Virus record (IMG/VR): IMGVR_UViG_3300034682_000144
Location: 1-38,508 of that record
DNA length: 38,508 nt
Reading direction: 5' to 3' (one strand)
DNA from: a virus
The notes beneath the pieces were generated by a model. It had not been told where the DNA came from and searched no databases. It worked only from the letters and a program-made list of their open reading frames with translations. Every line of letters begins with the position of its first letter. Positions within the stretch are counted from its first letter, which is position 1. Both the position numbers and the translations under genes were made by a program. Positions 13,706 through 23,200 of this stretch are shown in pieces.

Positions 13706-16700
13706 TTACTCCTGGTCTGAAAGGCGGCTGCGCTGACGGGCAGATTTCTCGCTGTTGCGGCGATCCAGTTCTGCGCTGACAGCACGGGCAATGGCTTGTG
13801 GGTCCATTCCAGGTGCCGGGTGAATGTTGATGGTGATGACGTCGTGGCTGTCGCTGATGCTGGGCGCAGCGCCCGCGATAGGAGGCCGGCTGTCCAGGGT
13901 GATACCTGGTGCAGCGTTCGCCGCCAGGGATTGGCCGGTACCGAGCTGCGGAGCAACAGTCTGCAGATCCCGTTGGCCCATGTTGGCCAGCTGCTTGCTC
14001 AGGCTGATGACCTCGGCGGTCGGTCGGTTGGCGTCGACCCGTGGTACCAATGACTGGACGTCAGGCGCTGCGATGTTGGCCAACTGCTTGCTCAGGCTGA
14101 CCACCTCGGCGGCTGGTCGGCTGGCGTCGATCTTCGGCACCAATGCCTGGACGTCAGGCGCTGTGATGTTGGCCAGCTGCTTGCTCAGGCTGATGACCTC
14201 AGCAGCCGGCCGGCCGGCGTCGACTTGAGGAGCCGACGCCAGGACCTCTTGCGGTGCGACCTTGGCCAATTGTTTGCTCAGGCTGAGCACTTCGGCAGGG
14301 CGCTGCTGGCCCGATCCGGCCGGTGGCACCGCACCTTGGATGTCCAGGCGCCCGACCTTGGCCAACTGGCTATTCAGCTCGGCAATGTTCGCGGGAATCG
14401 CCTGATCAACGCCTGCCGTCGCAAAGTTTTTGTCCAGCGTCCCGGCTTGGGCCAACTGCGCGCCTAAACTGCTTGCGTTGGTAACCAGGCCCTTACTCGC
14501 CGCGACTTCTGGCGCGTTGGCCTGCAGATCGAACTGACCGGCCTTCGTCAGGTCTTGCCCCATGCGAGCGACGGCATCGAGCGGAGCTTTCGCGCCGGCA
14601 TTGACGCCGACGGCCAGGCCCTCGGTCGTGAAGCCACCCAGCTCGGCAAACACCCGTGACGGGCTGTGGATGCCGAGCTTCTCTTTGAACCAGCCAATGG
14701 CTGAATCTCCGAGATTGCCAATGGCGTTCTTGATCTGCCCCAGGCCTGCCAACAGGCCATTAACCAGACCGTTGACGATCATGCTGCCGAACTCGGTGAA
14801 GCGGGTCGGCAGTTCGATGCCAAGGTAGTTCAACACTCCCGCGAAGGCCTGGTAGATCAGGCCGATCGGGCTGAAGTTGGCCAGAACGGTGAGAATGCCG
14901 CCGATGCCAGCACTGAAGCCCGCGCGAATTTCGGCCCAGGAATTGGCGAAATACGCTTTGACCTGGTCCCAGTTTTGATAGAGCAGGTACGCACCGCCGG
15001 CTAAAACTGCGACGACAGCAGCAATGGCCAGCGCTACAGGGTTCATGGCCAAGCCCCACAAGGCGATGCTGACAGTGCGAATTGCCGTCAGCAGCCCGCC
15101 GCCGAGCACACTGGCCAGCTTCCCGACCACCGGCAGTACGCCGGCGCCCTTCACGCTGAACAGCGTCATGCCATAGCGCACCATGGCGAAGGGGCCGAGC
15201 AGGCTGGCCATGGTGATCGCCAGGGCCCCGAAGGCTGCGGCGAGCACCGCGACGGCCGCAACAACCTTGACCAGGCCGCCCGCCAGCCCAGGGTTCTCTC
15301 GGGCCCAGGCGCCGACGCTGGCTGCCATTTCACCCAGAGTAGAGATCAGACCCTTGAGTTCTGGAGCGATTGCCGCACCAAACTCGGCCATGGCGTTGGT
15401 GAAGCTGCCCTCGGCCGCTTCCATGATGTTACTCAGCGTTCCCAGTTGCTCGTTGACGCGAGTACGCAAGTCGGCCTGGTCCTGGAGCTTTTGCTGCACC
15501 TCCTGATACCCGGCCAGGCCCTTGTTCATCATGGTGTTGAGGACGGCCACGGTCTCGGCGTCGTCGCCGAACAGCGACTTGATCGTCGCTGTACGGTCTT
15601 CGTCGTTGAGTACTTTGAGCTTCTCGATCTGCTTGTAGAGGTTCTCCAGACCCGCGAAGTTGCCATCGTCGTTTGTGAAGTTGAGTTTGATTCCTCGGCT
15701 TTTCAGCGCTGTCGAGTCGTTGACATCCTCGACCCCACCCTTGTCCAGACCTGCCTGGAAGATCTTGCGGTAGGCGTTACCGGCAGCACCGCCCTCCATA
15801 CCGGCCTGGTCCATCATGATAAGCAAAGGCCCAAGCTCTTTGGCCGCTTCGATGCCGGTTTTCTTGATGACGTCCATTACCGGCGCGATTTTGCTGAAGC
15901 CTTGCAACATGTTGCCTGGGTCAACGCCGGCATAGAACCCGCGCTGAATGGTGTCCATCAACGCCATCATGTCTTTTTCAGATGTGCGTGTAGCGTCCTG
16001 CATCTTCGCCGCGAACTCAGCCGATTCCTCCACCGGCATCTTCAACTGTACGCCCAGGTAGGCGGCCGCTTCACCGGTACCGCCAAGGATGCTCTGTGCG
16101 CTCAGGCCCTGCCGGCGCAGCATGGTCATCATGTTCTGGAAGTCGGCAGTGGTGCCGGGCAGGCGATCGCCCAGGCGTGTGGCGAGGTCGGTGATCTTCT
16201 GGAAGTCTTCGGCCACCTGGCCGTTGCTGCCCATCATCGAGACCTTCAGCTGTGTGGCCGAATCCTCGTTGGGTGCAAAGGCTTGAATCGCAGCCTTCAC
16301 CGGCTGTGCTGCGGCGTAACCGGTGGCCAGGCCGGCCGCGCCGGTACCGGCCATGCTCGCTCCCAGGCGTTGTGCTTTTTCCAACTCGCTACGGGCCTTG
16401 GCCAGCTTCGCCTGCTTGGCCGCCAGCTGGTCCATACGCTTGGTCTGGGCGCTGATGGCTTCGTTGGTGGCGCTGATCTGGTCTCGCAGCTTGCGCTCAT
16501 GGCTTGCCAGGTCGCGAGTACTGATCCCAGCGGCCGACAGTTTGGTGCGCAGAGCCTGGAGGCCCTGCTCTTGTGAGGCATGCTGGGATTTCAGGGCCCG
16601 AGCCTCGCGCAGGGCGGTGCGGAACTCCTGGTTGAGCCCCTGCATCGGTGCACGGGCTTCCTGCAGTTGGTTGCCAAGCGCCGACAGGCGCTCGCGATGC

Positions 16701-17290
16701 TCACGGGCCTCGGCCGCGCTGGCACGGTGTTGCTGCTGTAGTTCCTTCTGGCTACCGCTGAGCTGGCGCACCAGCGTCAATTGTGCCTGCTGCTGGGTAA
16801 CAAGGGCCGCATATTCGTTGCGCAGTTGCTCTGTTGGCTGGTTGGTCCTGCCGATTTGCTCGCCCAGGTCCCTGATGCGCTTGCGGTTTTCTTGCCATAC
16901 CTGGTTGGCCGCTCGCGCCTGTTCGCGGGTTTGCTTCAGCTGCGCGGTAAGGGATTTGTGGCGATCGTTCAGGGCAGAGGTTTCGCCCTGGAGCTTGTCA
17001 TAGCTGGCCTGGAGCGGCTGGACTGCACGCTCCTGGTCACGCAGCGCGCCGGCCAGCTCCTGGACACGGCTCTTGGTCGCGTTCAGGGCTTCGGCGGTCT
17101 TGCGGGCTTCGGCCATCTGGGAACGCCAAGCACTCACATCCTTCTGCTGGGCGTTCAGTTCCTTGAGGCTGTCCCGGGCAGCCTTGAGCGCTTGCGCGGT
17201 CTCTTGGCTGCCCTGGCTGATCTGGCGAAGCGGCGCGGTGGCTTTGTTGATCGCGCTCAGCACCACTTCTAGGCGCAGGTCATTGGCCAT
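13706..17290 (-). CDS. T: Tail tape measure protein T
   Basis: This 1194-residue homologue of P2 gpT measures tail length and helps inject DNA. Residues 1-340 are coiled coil (ALKAARDSLKELNAQQKDVS onward). The TP901-type minor tail domain follows, and hydrophobic segments near 640-770 (VVAAVAVLAAAFGALAITMA and the like) may insert into the host membrane. Residues of about 975-1105 are a tandem array of 31-residue repeats (see the separate entry). It is much longer than P2 gpT (about 815 residues). The start at 17290 lies inside the end of E' (11-bp overlap). Confidence 0.93.
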   Translation of the reverse strand: MANDLRLEVVLSAINKATAPLRQISQGSQETAQALKAARDSLKELNAQQKDVSAWRSQMAEARKTAEALNATKSRVQELAGALRDQERAVQPLQASYDKLQGETSALNDRHKSLTAQLKQTREQARAANQVWQENRKRIRDLGEQIGRTNQPTEQLRNEYAALVTQQQAQLTLVRQLSGSQKELQQQHRASAAEAREHRERLSALGNQLQEARAPMQGLNQEFRTALREARALKSQHASQEQGLQALRTKLSAAGISTRDLASHERKLRDQISATNEAISAQTKRMDQLAAKQAKLAKARSELEKAQRLGASMAGTGAAGLATGYAAAQPVKAAIQAFAPNEDSATQLKVSMMGSNGQVAEDFQKITDLATRLGDRLPGTTADFQNMMTMLRRQGLSAQSILGGTGEAAAYLGVQLKMPVEESAEFAAKMQDATRTSEKDMMALMDTIQRGFYAGVDPGNMLQGFSKIAPVMDVIKKTGIEAAKELGPLLIMMDQAGMEGGAAGNAYRKIFQAGLDKGGVEDVNDSTALKSRGIKLNFTNDDGNFAGLENLYKQIEKLKVLNDEDRTATIKSLFGDDAETVAVLNTMMNKGLAGYQEVQQKLQDQADLRTRVNEQLGTLSNIMEAAEGSFTNAMAEFGAAIAPELKGLISTLGEMAASVGAWARENPGLAGGLVKVVAAVAVLAAAFGALAITMASLLGPFAMVRYGMTLFSVKGAGVLPVVGKLASVLGGGLLTAIRTVSIALWGLAMNPVALAIAAVVAVLAGGAYLLYQNWDQVKAYFANSWAEIRAGFSAGIGGILTVLANFSPIGLIYQAFAGVLNYLGIELPTRFTEFGSMIVNGLVNGLLAGLGQIKNAIGNLGDSAIGWFKEKLGIHSPSRVFAELGGFTTEGLAVGVNAGAKAPLDAVARMGQDLTKAGQFDLQANAPEVAASKGLVTNASSLGAQLAQAGTLDKNFATAGVDQAIPANIAELNSQLAKVGRLDIQGAVPPAGSGQQRPAEVLSLSKQLAKVAPQEVLASAPQVDAGRPAAEVISLSKQLANITAPDVQALVPKIDASRPAAEVVSLSKQLANIAAPDVQSLVPRVDANRPTAEVISLSKQLANMGQRDLQTVAPQLGTGQSLAANAAPGITLDSRPPIAGAAPSISDSHDVITINIHPAPGMDPQAIARAVSAELDRRNSEKSARQRSRLSDQE
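13960..14370 (-). repeat. 93-bp tandem repeats in tape measure gene
   Basis: A 93-bp unit is repeated with exact spacing (unit landmarks TTGGC at 13983, 14076, 14169, 14262), followed by a 96-bp step to 14358 and more degraded copies beyond. Each encodes 31 residues around VISLSKQLANI and PDVQALVPKIDASRPAAE. Copies differ by scattered substitutions but keep the frame. Confidence 0.85.
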
Positions 17291-17399
17291 TGTTGCTACT
17301 CCTTAACCGCGCCCGCTCGCGCCAGTCCATCAGGTCCTTCACGCCGAGCCCGTCCATGTCGCTCGGCGTCCAGTGGAAAACCACGGCCACATCGGCCAT
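17280..17399 (-). CDS. GpE-family tail protein (E' segment)
   Basis: This 39-codon reading frame, MADVAVVFHWTPSDMDGLGV ending WRERARLRSSNNGQ, matches the short GpE family of P2-like phages. It is reached either from its own ATG or, as in P2, by a -1 frameshift from E. The frame is open without a stop from the slippery site at 17450-17456 through this ATG. The fusion would be about 155 residues and would act as a tail assembly chaperone with gpE. It overlaps the T start by 11 bp. Confidence 0.85.
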   Translation of the reverse strand: MADVAVVFHWTPSDMDGLGVKDLMDWRERARLRSSNNGQ

Positions 17400-17407
17400 G
17401 GCATCTT

Positions 17408-17746
17408 CTACGCAACGAGGGACGCGTCCGTCTTCATCCGCTTCTGCAGCAAAAAACCGGACACTTTCACGCCCACAGCGACCAGGTCGGCTGGGTCCAG
17501 GCGGCTGGCCTCGTACTCATTGAGCTCGCTGATGCGTGGGATCAGCTTGATCAGGCTCGCCACATCCATCTGCAGCAGCTCGGACAGGTGGATACCGCGC
17601 AGCTCGCCGGCGGTGGGCTTGCGCAGCGTGATGACGCCAATTTCGGTTTTGCCGCGCTGGATCGGGGTGTCCAGCTCGACCTGGTTGTCGTTCAGCTGTT
17701 TGGCTTCGGCGGTAGCTGCGACGGTGTTGGCTTCGGTAGTGCTCAT
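17408..17746 (-). CDS. E: Tail assembly chaperone E
   Basis: This 112-residue homologue of P2 gpE coats the tape measure during tail assembly. Family features include TPIQRGKTEIGVITLRKP, then GELRGIHLSELLQMDV and a helical end. Near its C-terminus the zero frame reads GGT TTT TTG (codons 97-99), the T-TTT-TTG slippery site that in P2 yields the E+E' fusion. It lies 33 bp after FII. Confidence 0.92.
   Translation of the reverse strand: MSTTEANTVAATAEAKQLNDNQVELDTPIQRGKTEIGVITLRKPTAGELRGIHLSELLQMDVASLIKLIPRISELNEYEASRLDPADLVAVGVKVSGFLLQKRMKTDASLVA
17450..17456 (-). other. Programmed -1 frameshift site in E
   Basis: The minus-strand heptamer T TTT TTG is in phase with E codons 97-99. A slip of one base gives Ala-Ala-Glu-Ala-Asp-Glu and continues through 17 codons into E'. 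The same kind of site and arrangement is established for P2 E/E' and is analogous to lambda G/GT. Confidence 0.85.
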
Positions 17747-17778
17747 GGTGGCTCCAGATATTCAGTGAGGGGGCGCGG

Positions 17779-18294
17779 TCAGATGCCCAGGTTTCTGCGT
17801 TGTTCGGCGAGCATGTCGACGCCGTCGATGATTTCGATGAAGTTCAGGAGGTCGACCTCCACCAGGACTTCGCCGTCGACCGTCAGCTTGTAGTAGCTGC
17901 AGGTGGTGGTGACGCTCTTCTCGGTGTCTTCACCGGCCTGGGCTTCGCCTGCCTCGATGGTTTCGTGACGGCCGCGGACAACGATCTCGACGGCGGTGTG
18001 CACGCCGGTATCGTCCTGCTGGTAGGTGCCGGTGTAGCGCAGCAGCACGCCATCGGCCTTGATGGCGCCGAACTGGCGAATGACCTGGTCGTCAAAGCCG
18101 CCGAGCTTCCATTCCAGCTGGATGCCGTCATCGCTCCAGCCCAGGTCTGCCTTGACCGGGCCGTTCATGCCGCCGCCGCGATAGCCTTCCATCTTGCGGC
18201 TGAGCGGGGGCAGGGTGACGGTCTTACAGACGCCGAGATAGCTGCCGCCATCGTTGAACAGGTTGAGGTTCTTGAGCTTGCGTGGCATGGCCAT
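17779..18294 (-). CDS. FII: Major tail tube protein FII
   Basis: This 171-residue protein, a P2 gpFII homologue, makes the inner tail tube. It shows MPRKLKNLNLFNDGGSYLG, LPPLSRKMEGYRGGGM and DGEVLVEVDLLNFIEIIDGV, all strongly conserved. Its length equals the usual family length (about 170). It lies directly after the sheath gene, as in all P2-like phages. Confidence 0.95.
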   Translation of the reverse strand: MAMPRKLKNLNLFNDGGSYLGVCKTVTLPPLSRKMEGYRGGGMNGPVKADLGWSDDGIQLEWKLGGFDDQVIRQFGAIKADGVLLRYTGTYQQDDTGVHTAVEIVVRGRHETIEAGEAQAGEDTEKSVTTTCSYYKLTVDGEVLVEVDLLNFIEIIDGVDMLAEQRRNLGI

Positions 18295-18308
18295 GGGTAT
18301 GGTCTCCG

Positions 18309-19481
18309 TCAGCTGTTGATGCGGCTGGCGAAGTCAGCCAGGTAGCGGTCGGTGATGCGCTGGCGCAGCGAGAGGTCTTCCAGCGGCGGCACAGGCGTGT
18401 AGTCGTAGTCGATGAAGAGCTTCCCGGCCTTGAGGGTTGTCTCGGTGTTGGCCTGCTCGTCGTACCAGGCGCTGCCGCCGATCAGGTAGCCACCGGCGAC
18501 AAACTCGCGGAACTTGGCGTTGATGCCTTCCAGCATGTCCCGGATCAGGGAAGGGTGCATCGGCTTGTCGATCGCCCACATGTGCGCCTCGGCCATGGTG
18601 TCGGCCAGGACCTGGGCAGTTCGGGTGTAGTTCTCGAACGCGAACAGGGGATCTTCGGTGCAGGTGCGCGAGCCCCAGAAGCGGAAGCCGTCGGCATTGA
18701 TGAGGGTGGTTACCTCATTGCTGTTGAGGTAGTTCGCGTCGGTTGCCGGGTTCTGCAGGTCCCAGAACACATCGGCGGTGATGCCGGTTACGCCGTTGAC
18801 CGGAACGTTGGAGATGGTTTTGTGCCAGCCGATCTCCTGGTCGATCTTGGCGCGCAGGCCCAGGGCACGGGCGACTGCCGGCGCCGGGACGCTGCCGTTG
18901 CTGACGGTGCTCCACTGTTCGAAGTCCGGCCAGATGACCATGACTTCACGGGCACCGAAGTTCTCGCGGTAGGCGACGGCTTCTTCCTTGGTCTTGCAGC
19001 CCGAGCCTGCAACGTAGACGAAAGCGCGCAGCTGCTGGCCGATCGAGACCAGGGCGGTGGCCACCGGCAGGGAGTCGAGGCCTGGCACGCCCAGAATGCG
19101 TGGGGTGACCTTGAGCCGGGTCTTGGCCGCCAGCAGCGCCTTCATGCCAGTGTATTTGCCGGTTTCGGTGGTGGTGCCGATCAGGTTGCTGGTGGTTTCC
19201 TCGGGGGTCGCACCGGTTGCCACCCGCACCACGACAGTCACGGGCTTGGTCTGGTCGGCGATCGCCTGCAGACTTGCGGCCAGGGTGCCGGTGGTACCGG
19301 CTTTGCCGATGGCAGCCTGTACGTTGGTCAGCAGGACAGGAGTATCGAGCGGGAAAACCGTGGCGTCTGCGTCGTCTGCAGTGCAGACCATGCCGACGAC
19401 GGCAGTGGAAACGGTTCGGGTTGGGCGGGTGCCCTCGCTGATTTCGAGGACCCGGACGCCGTGATGGTATTCGTCGGCCAT
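18309..19481 (-). CDS. FI: Tail sheath protein FI
   Basis: This 390-residue contractile sheath subunit is a P2 gpFI homologue. The start at 19481, MADEYHHGVRVLEISEGTRP, matches the family; a longer in-frame start adds an unrelated 11 residues. Conserved segments include VLLTNVQAAIGKAGTTGTLA near 60-80, INADGFRFWGSRTCTEDPLF near 260 and the sheath-core end RQRITDRYLADFASRIN. It heads the FI-FII-E-T-U-D tail operon, preceded by an Ogr-type dyad at 19555-19573. Confidence 0.95.
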   Translation of the reverse strand: MADEYHHGVRVLEISEGTRPTRTVSTAVVGMVCTADDADATVFPLDTPVLLTNVQAAIGKAGTTGTLAASLQAIADQTKPVTVVVRVATGATPEETTSNLIGTTTETGKYTGMKALLAAKTRLKVTPRILGVPGLDSLPVATALVSIGQQLRAFVYVAGSGCKTKEEAVAYRENFGAREVMVIWPDFEQWSTVSNGSVPAPAVARALGLRAKIDQEIGWHKTISNVPVNGVTGITADVFWDLQNPATDANYLNSNEVTTLINADGFRFWGSRTCTEDPLFAFENYTRTAQVLADTMAEAHMWAIDKPMHPSLIRDMLEGINAKFREFVAGGYLIGGSAWYDEQANTETTLKAGKLFIDYDYTPVPPLEDLSLRQRITDRYLADFASRINS

Positions 19482-19554
19482 GGTGTGTGCCTGTGCAGGT
19501 GGATGACACTGCACAGGCTGCCGCGCGCGCGATGCTTGAGCGAGCTGCTGGGCT

Positions 19555-19573
19555 TGTAAAAGCGGCCGTGACA
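19555..19573 (-). promoter_or_regulatory. Candidate Ogr site of the F promoter
   Basis: TTGT and GACAGG surround a TGT-N13-ACA dyad about 80 bp upstream of FI, where P2 has the Ogr-dependent promoter P_F. Similar sequences (TTGTA...TACAGG) with the same spacing occur at 26462 and 32907. P2 sites are described as TGT-N12-ACA centred near -55. Confidence 0.6.
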
Positions 19574-19586
19574 GGCCGATTTCTCG

Positions 19587-20285
19587 TCAGGCGTGGGCCT
19601 GAGACTCCAACCAGATGTTCAATGCAGCGTCATTGGGGCTGATTGGCCAATCTTCGGCTTCCGGCGCGGTGGCGGTGATATCCAAGCGGCTCAGCTCGAC
19701 GCGGTACACCTTCCAGGCGGTGAGCGCGGCCGCCTCGGCTTCGCTGGCCATATTGAGGTCGACGGCATCCTGCAGCGTGCTGATGCGCGCGGTGGCGTAC
19801 TGGTTGGCCAGCACCTGCTTGCGGTACGCCACCTGGCGCGCCGCTTCCGCCATGGCCGCCTCGTCCGGCACCCATTGCTCGTCCTCCCAAGTGTCGAACT
19901 CGCTCGCCGGTGCCTGCAGCGTGTAGCCCTCGGGCAGATCGCCCAGGGCTTGCCACAAGCGCGGTGCGCCGGTGTCGGTGCTGTACACCGTGGCGCCGCG
20001 ATGGTCGGTGACCACTTCCCAGCCGTTACTGTCACGATTGATCAGTGCGGCGGTACCCGCCTCCAGTTCGGGCGGTTCGATCTGGTAGCTGTACGCGGGG
20101 AACAGCCATACACCAGGCTCCAGCGGGCTGGGGTCGGCCTGGGTAACGCACAGGAACTCGCCAGTACCGCGATGCACGTTGCACATCAGTGGCGGCTCGA
20201 TGCCTGGCTGCTGCCACCAGGGCAGCACCTCGGCCTGCTCCAGCGGTGCCAGCGCCTCGATTAGATCGTCAAGAACATCAGTCAT
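19587..20285 (-). CDS. G: Tail fibre assembly protein G
   Basis: This 232-residue protein of the gpG/Caudo_TAP type helps fold and attach the adjacent fibre. The N-terminal half is a variable domain rich in Trp and Pro. The C-terminal 90 residues contain AAMAEAARQVAYRKQVLANQ, LQDAVDLNMASEAEAAALTA, WKVYRVELSRLDI and WP, the hallmark of this chaperone family. It is 8 bp after the fibre gene H. A 105-bp gap with the candidate F promoter follows. Confidence 0.88.
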   Translation of the reverse strand: MTDVLDDLIEALAPLEQAEVLPWWQQPGIEPPLMCNVHRGTGEFLCVTQADPSPLEPGVWLFPAYSYQIEPPELEAGTAALINRDSNGWEVVTDHRGATVYSTDTGAPRLWQALGDLPEGYTLQAPASEFDTWEDEQWVPDEAAMAEAARQVAYRKQVLANQYATARISTLQDAVDLNMASEAEAAALTAWKVYRVELSRLDITATAPEAEDWPISPNDAALNIWLESQAHA

Positions 20286-20293
20286 GGTTTACC

Positions 20294-23200
20294 TCAATAC
20301 TTGATGCAGGCCAGATAGGCCCGGTTGGCCATGCGGGTCTCGTTGCCGCCGCTGGCATTGATGGTCAAGGTGTGGGTGTGGCTGCCGGATGTGCCACTGG
20401 TGAGCGTTTGCGTCCCATCACTTTGCTGGTCCCCATAGACTGCGTTTCCGCCAGTGGTGGTGAAGTCCGCCAATACCCGCTCTCGCGTCATGGTCACGGT
20501 GTGCGAGTGTGAGCCGGTGGTGCTCGCAGTACCTGTGTGGTCGTGCGACTCGATCTGACCGCTCTGAGCCGAAAACAGCGCTCGCCCCGCGTCGGCCGAG
20601 TTGAGGCCGTCAGTCCACGCGCGGTCGATCAGCTCACGGTCATCCGGCAGATTGAAGGTGGTCGAGCCGTCGCCAGGGCCGAACGTCGTCCCGATAGCCG
20701 CAAACAGCGCCGCATAGGCCGTGCGCGATACCGCTGCCCCGTTTCGCTTGAGCCAGCCTGCAGGCGGCGCACTGAGGGCGAAATGCCCCACCTGCCCTGG
20801 CGGGGCAGCCATGTCGACTTTCTTTTTGACCCAGGCGCTACTAACTCCACGAGTGCTGTTGTCGTCATCAGGCGGCGCCGCGACTGTGATGCCATGATTG
20901 AACCGGACCAGGCCTGTTGCAAAATCCAGCTGCAAAGGCCGCAAGGCGTTGTAGCCGCCAGTTGGGTTCCCGGCGTCGGTTACCAACAGGTAGTAACTGG
21001 TGTTGTCGACCCGACTGATAAGCCCATAGGTTTCCACTTGGTTGATATAGCGCTGAACGTTGCCACCTTTTACGACCACCTCACCCGTAAAGGTGGGACC
21101 GTCAGTAAAGGCACTCTCACGCCATACCCCCCACTCGTTGTTGTAAGCCGTTCGCTCGAACGTCCGAGCAACTAAACCCTCGGTAAAGTGGAAAGCTTGC
21201 GTAACGCGCGTACTGGTCGCGCTGTTGATTCGACCCTTCACCTCCAGCAGACCATAAGTCTGGTTGGCCGGCTTCACGCCCAGCGTGGTGTTGCCTACCG
21301 CATACATCCCATTCTTGAGCGTGACGTCATCAACGGTGGCAATGGCATCTAATCGCGTCACCCCCAGGCCAACAGCAGCCAGCAGCGCGTTGACCGTCGT
21401 CAGGTCAGCGACTTCTTCCCACTCTTTCCAGTTCACCACGCCATTAGTTGCCCCAGTAGAGCAACGATGAAACATCTTGTTGGCCGCCTGGGGGAACATC
21501 AACTGGTGCGTGTAGTTCTGCGCATTGGTACCGACAACGAATAAGATCCCACCGGTGTAGCCTGGCGGCGGATTGACCACGGCACTGACCTGATATGAGC
21601 CGCCCACATTGAGCGTATTCAGGTCCACGCCATTCGGCAGATCAGCAAGGTCTGATGTTCCCAATCCCAGCGAAGCAAGCAGATTAGCTACAAACTGCGT
21701 GCTTGCCGCATTGGCGGAACGGTCTGCGGTGGCCCGCGTGGGCACGCCAACGTCGCCTGAGAAGGTGGGACTGGCCACTCTGGCCGACTCCTCCCAGGCT
21801 AGCCACGCCCCGGCCGCACCCAGGGTCCGCGAAAACTCTCGGCCCTCACCGCCACCTACGGGACTGAAGGTTTGGCGAATGTTCGCCGCCGTGTACCGCT
21901 CAACAACCACCGTGCCATAACGCGACACACCTGCAGGCAATGTACCTGCAGGCACCGAGACGCGATAAAACCCGCTTGGCGTTGTAGACGAATCCATATC
22001 GGCCAGAGTCGGCGGCGTACCGGTGACGCCAAGTCCAGCGGCTTGCAATGCGTTCTGCACGGCCGTGAGCGTGGAAACTTCTTCCCATGCCGTCCAGCTG
22101 CCATTGAAATAGGTGCGGAACATCTGCCGGGTCGTTGCCGAGTCCGTTGCAAAGAACGTCTGCATAACACGGCCAGTGGTGCCAGTAGTGTTACTGCGAC
22201 CAGCAACGAATACGGTACCCCAGGTTTGCCCCGGCGGCTTGACCCCTCCAGTTGTCGCCAGGGTCACCGCGTACCAACCATTGCCCAAAGCGGGGTCGTC
22301 TATGTCAGTGATGACGCCCGCGTAACGCTCTCCCAGGCCGTAAGCCTTGATCAACAGCTTTACAAACTCGGTATTCGCCGCACTCTTACTGTTGTTGTCG
22401 AGCGCTGGGGTTGGCACCCGTGGGTCGCCGGTGAATACAGGCGAATCAAGCTCAGCGACCTCTTTGAGCTTGCCGCGCCCGAACACGAACCAGGAGGCTC
22501 CCGAGGCGACCACTTCAAAGAACTCAAACGGTTTCACCTCAACCGAAGTAACCGTATTACCTGCGTCGACCAGCGTCCCCGAAGACGCCACCTTAAGCGT
22601 CTGCGTGGCGGTCGAAGACGGGTTACGGAACATGAAGGACGCACCGTTGCCCACATCGGCGACGGCCGGCAGGGTTACGGTGACCGGGCCGGTGTTGAAT
22701 TGCAGCGCGTTGCCTGCCTGCGAAGCCGTCAACGTCAGGTTCGTTGAAATCCCGATCACTGCCGAGCGGAACGAGCGCGACGCCGCCGCTACCGCCGTGG
22801 CCAGCGCCGACATGTTGGCCGCCTGCAAGCCGGTGCTGCCGGCTGCCGGGGTAGGTACTTCTGGCGCACCGGTGAACTTCGGCGAGGCCAGCGGCGCCTT
22901 TTCGGCCAACTTGTTGACCATGGTGGCGGAAAAGTTGGCGTCGTCGCCCAGAGCTGCAGCCAGCTCGTCCAGGGTATCCAGCGCACCCGGTGCCGAGGCG
23001 ACCAACCCCTGGACCGCCGCACCAACGGCCGTCGAGATTGCCTGGTCGGTCTCGGTCTTGGTGTACGTCTCCGACTTGGTGTAAACGTCGGTGATGCCGT
23101 AGCCCGCCACCGTGGTCGGGTTGGTCGCCGCCACGACTCGGCCGGACTTGTCGACCTGTACGCTACGGTAAGTGCCGGCAGTCACGCCTGTGCGACCAAA

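Noticed and set aside
15446-16576. Long plus-strand open frame inside the tape measure gene
   Set aside because: It is antisense to T, lacks a ribosome binding site, has no domain signal, and its composition is what GC-rich antisense frames give.
18282-19559. 425-codon plus-strand frame opposite the sheath gene
   Set aside because: It mirrors the codon structure of FI on the other strand and shows no recognisable protein features. FI is certain.
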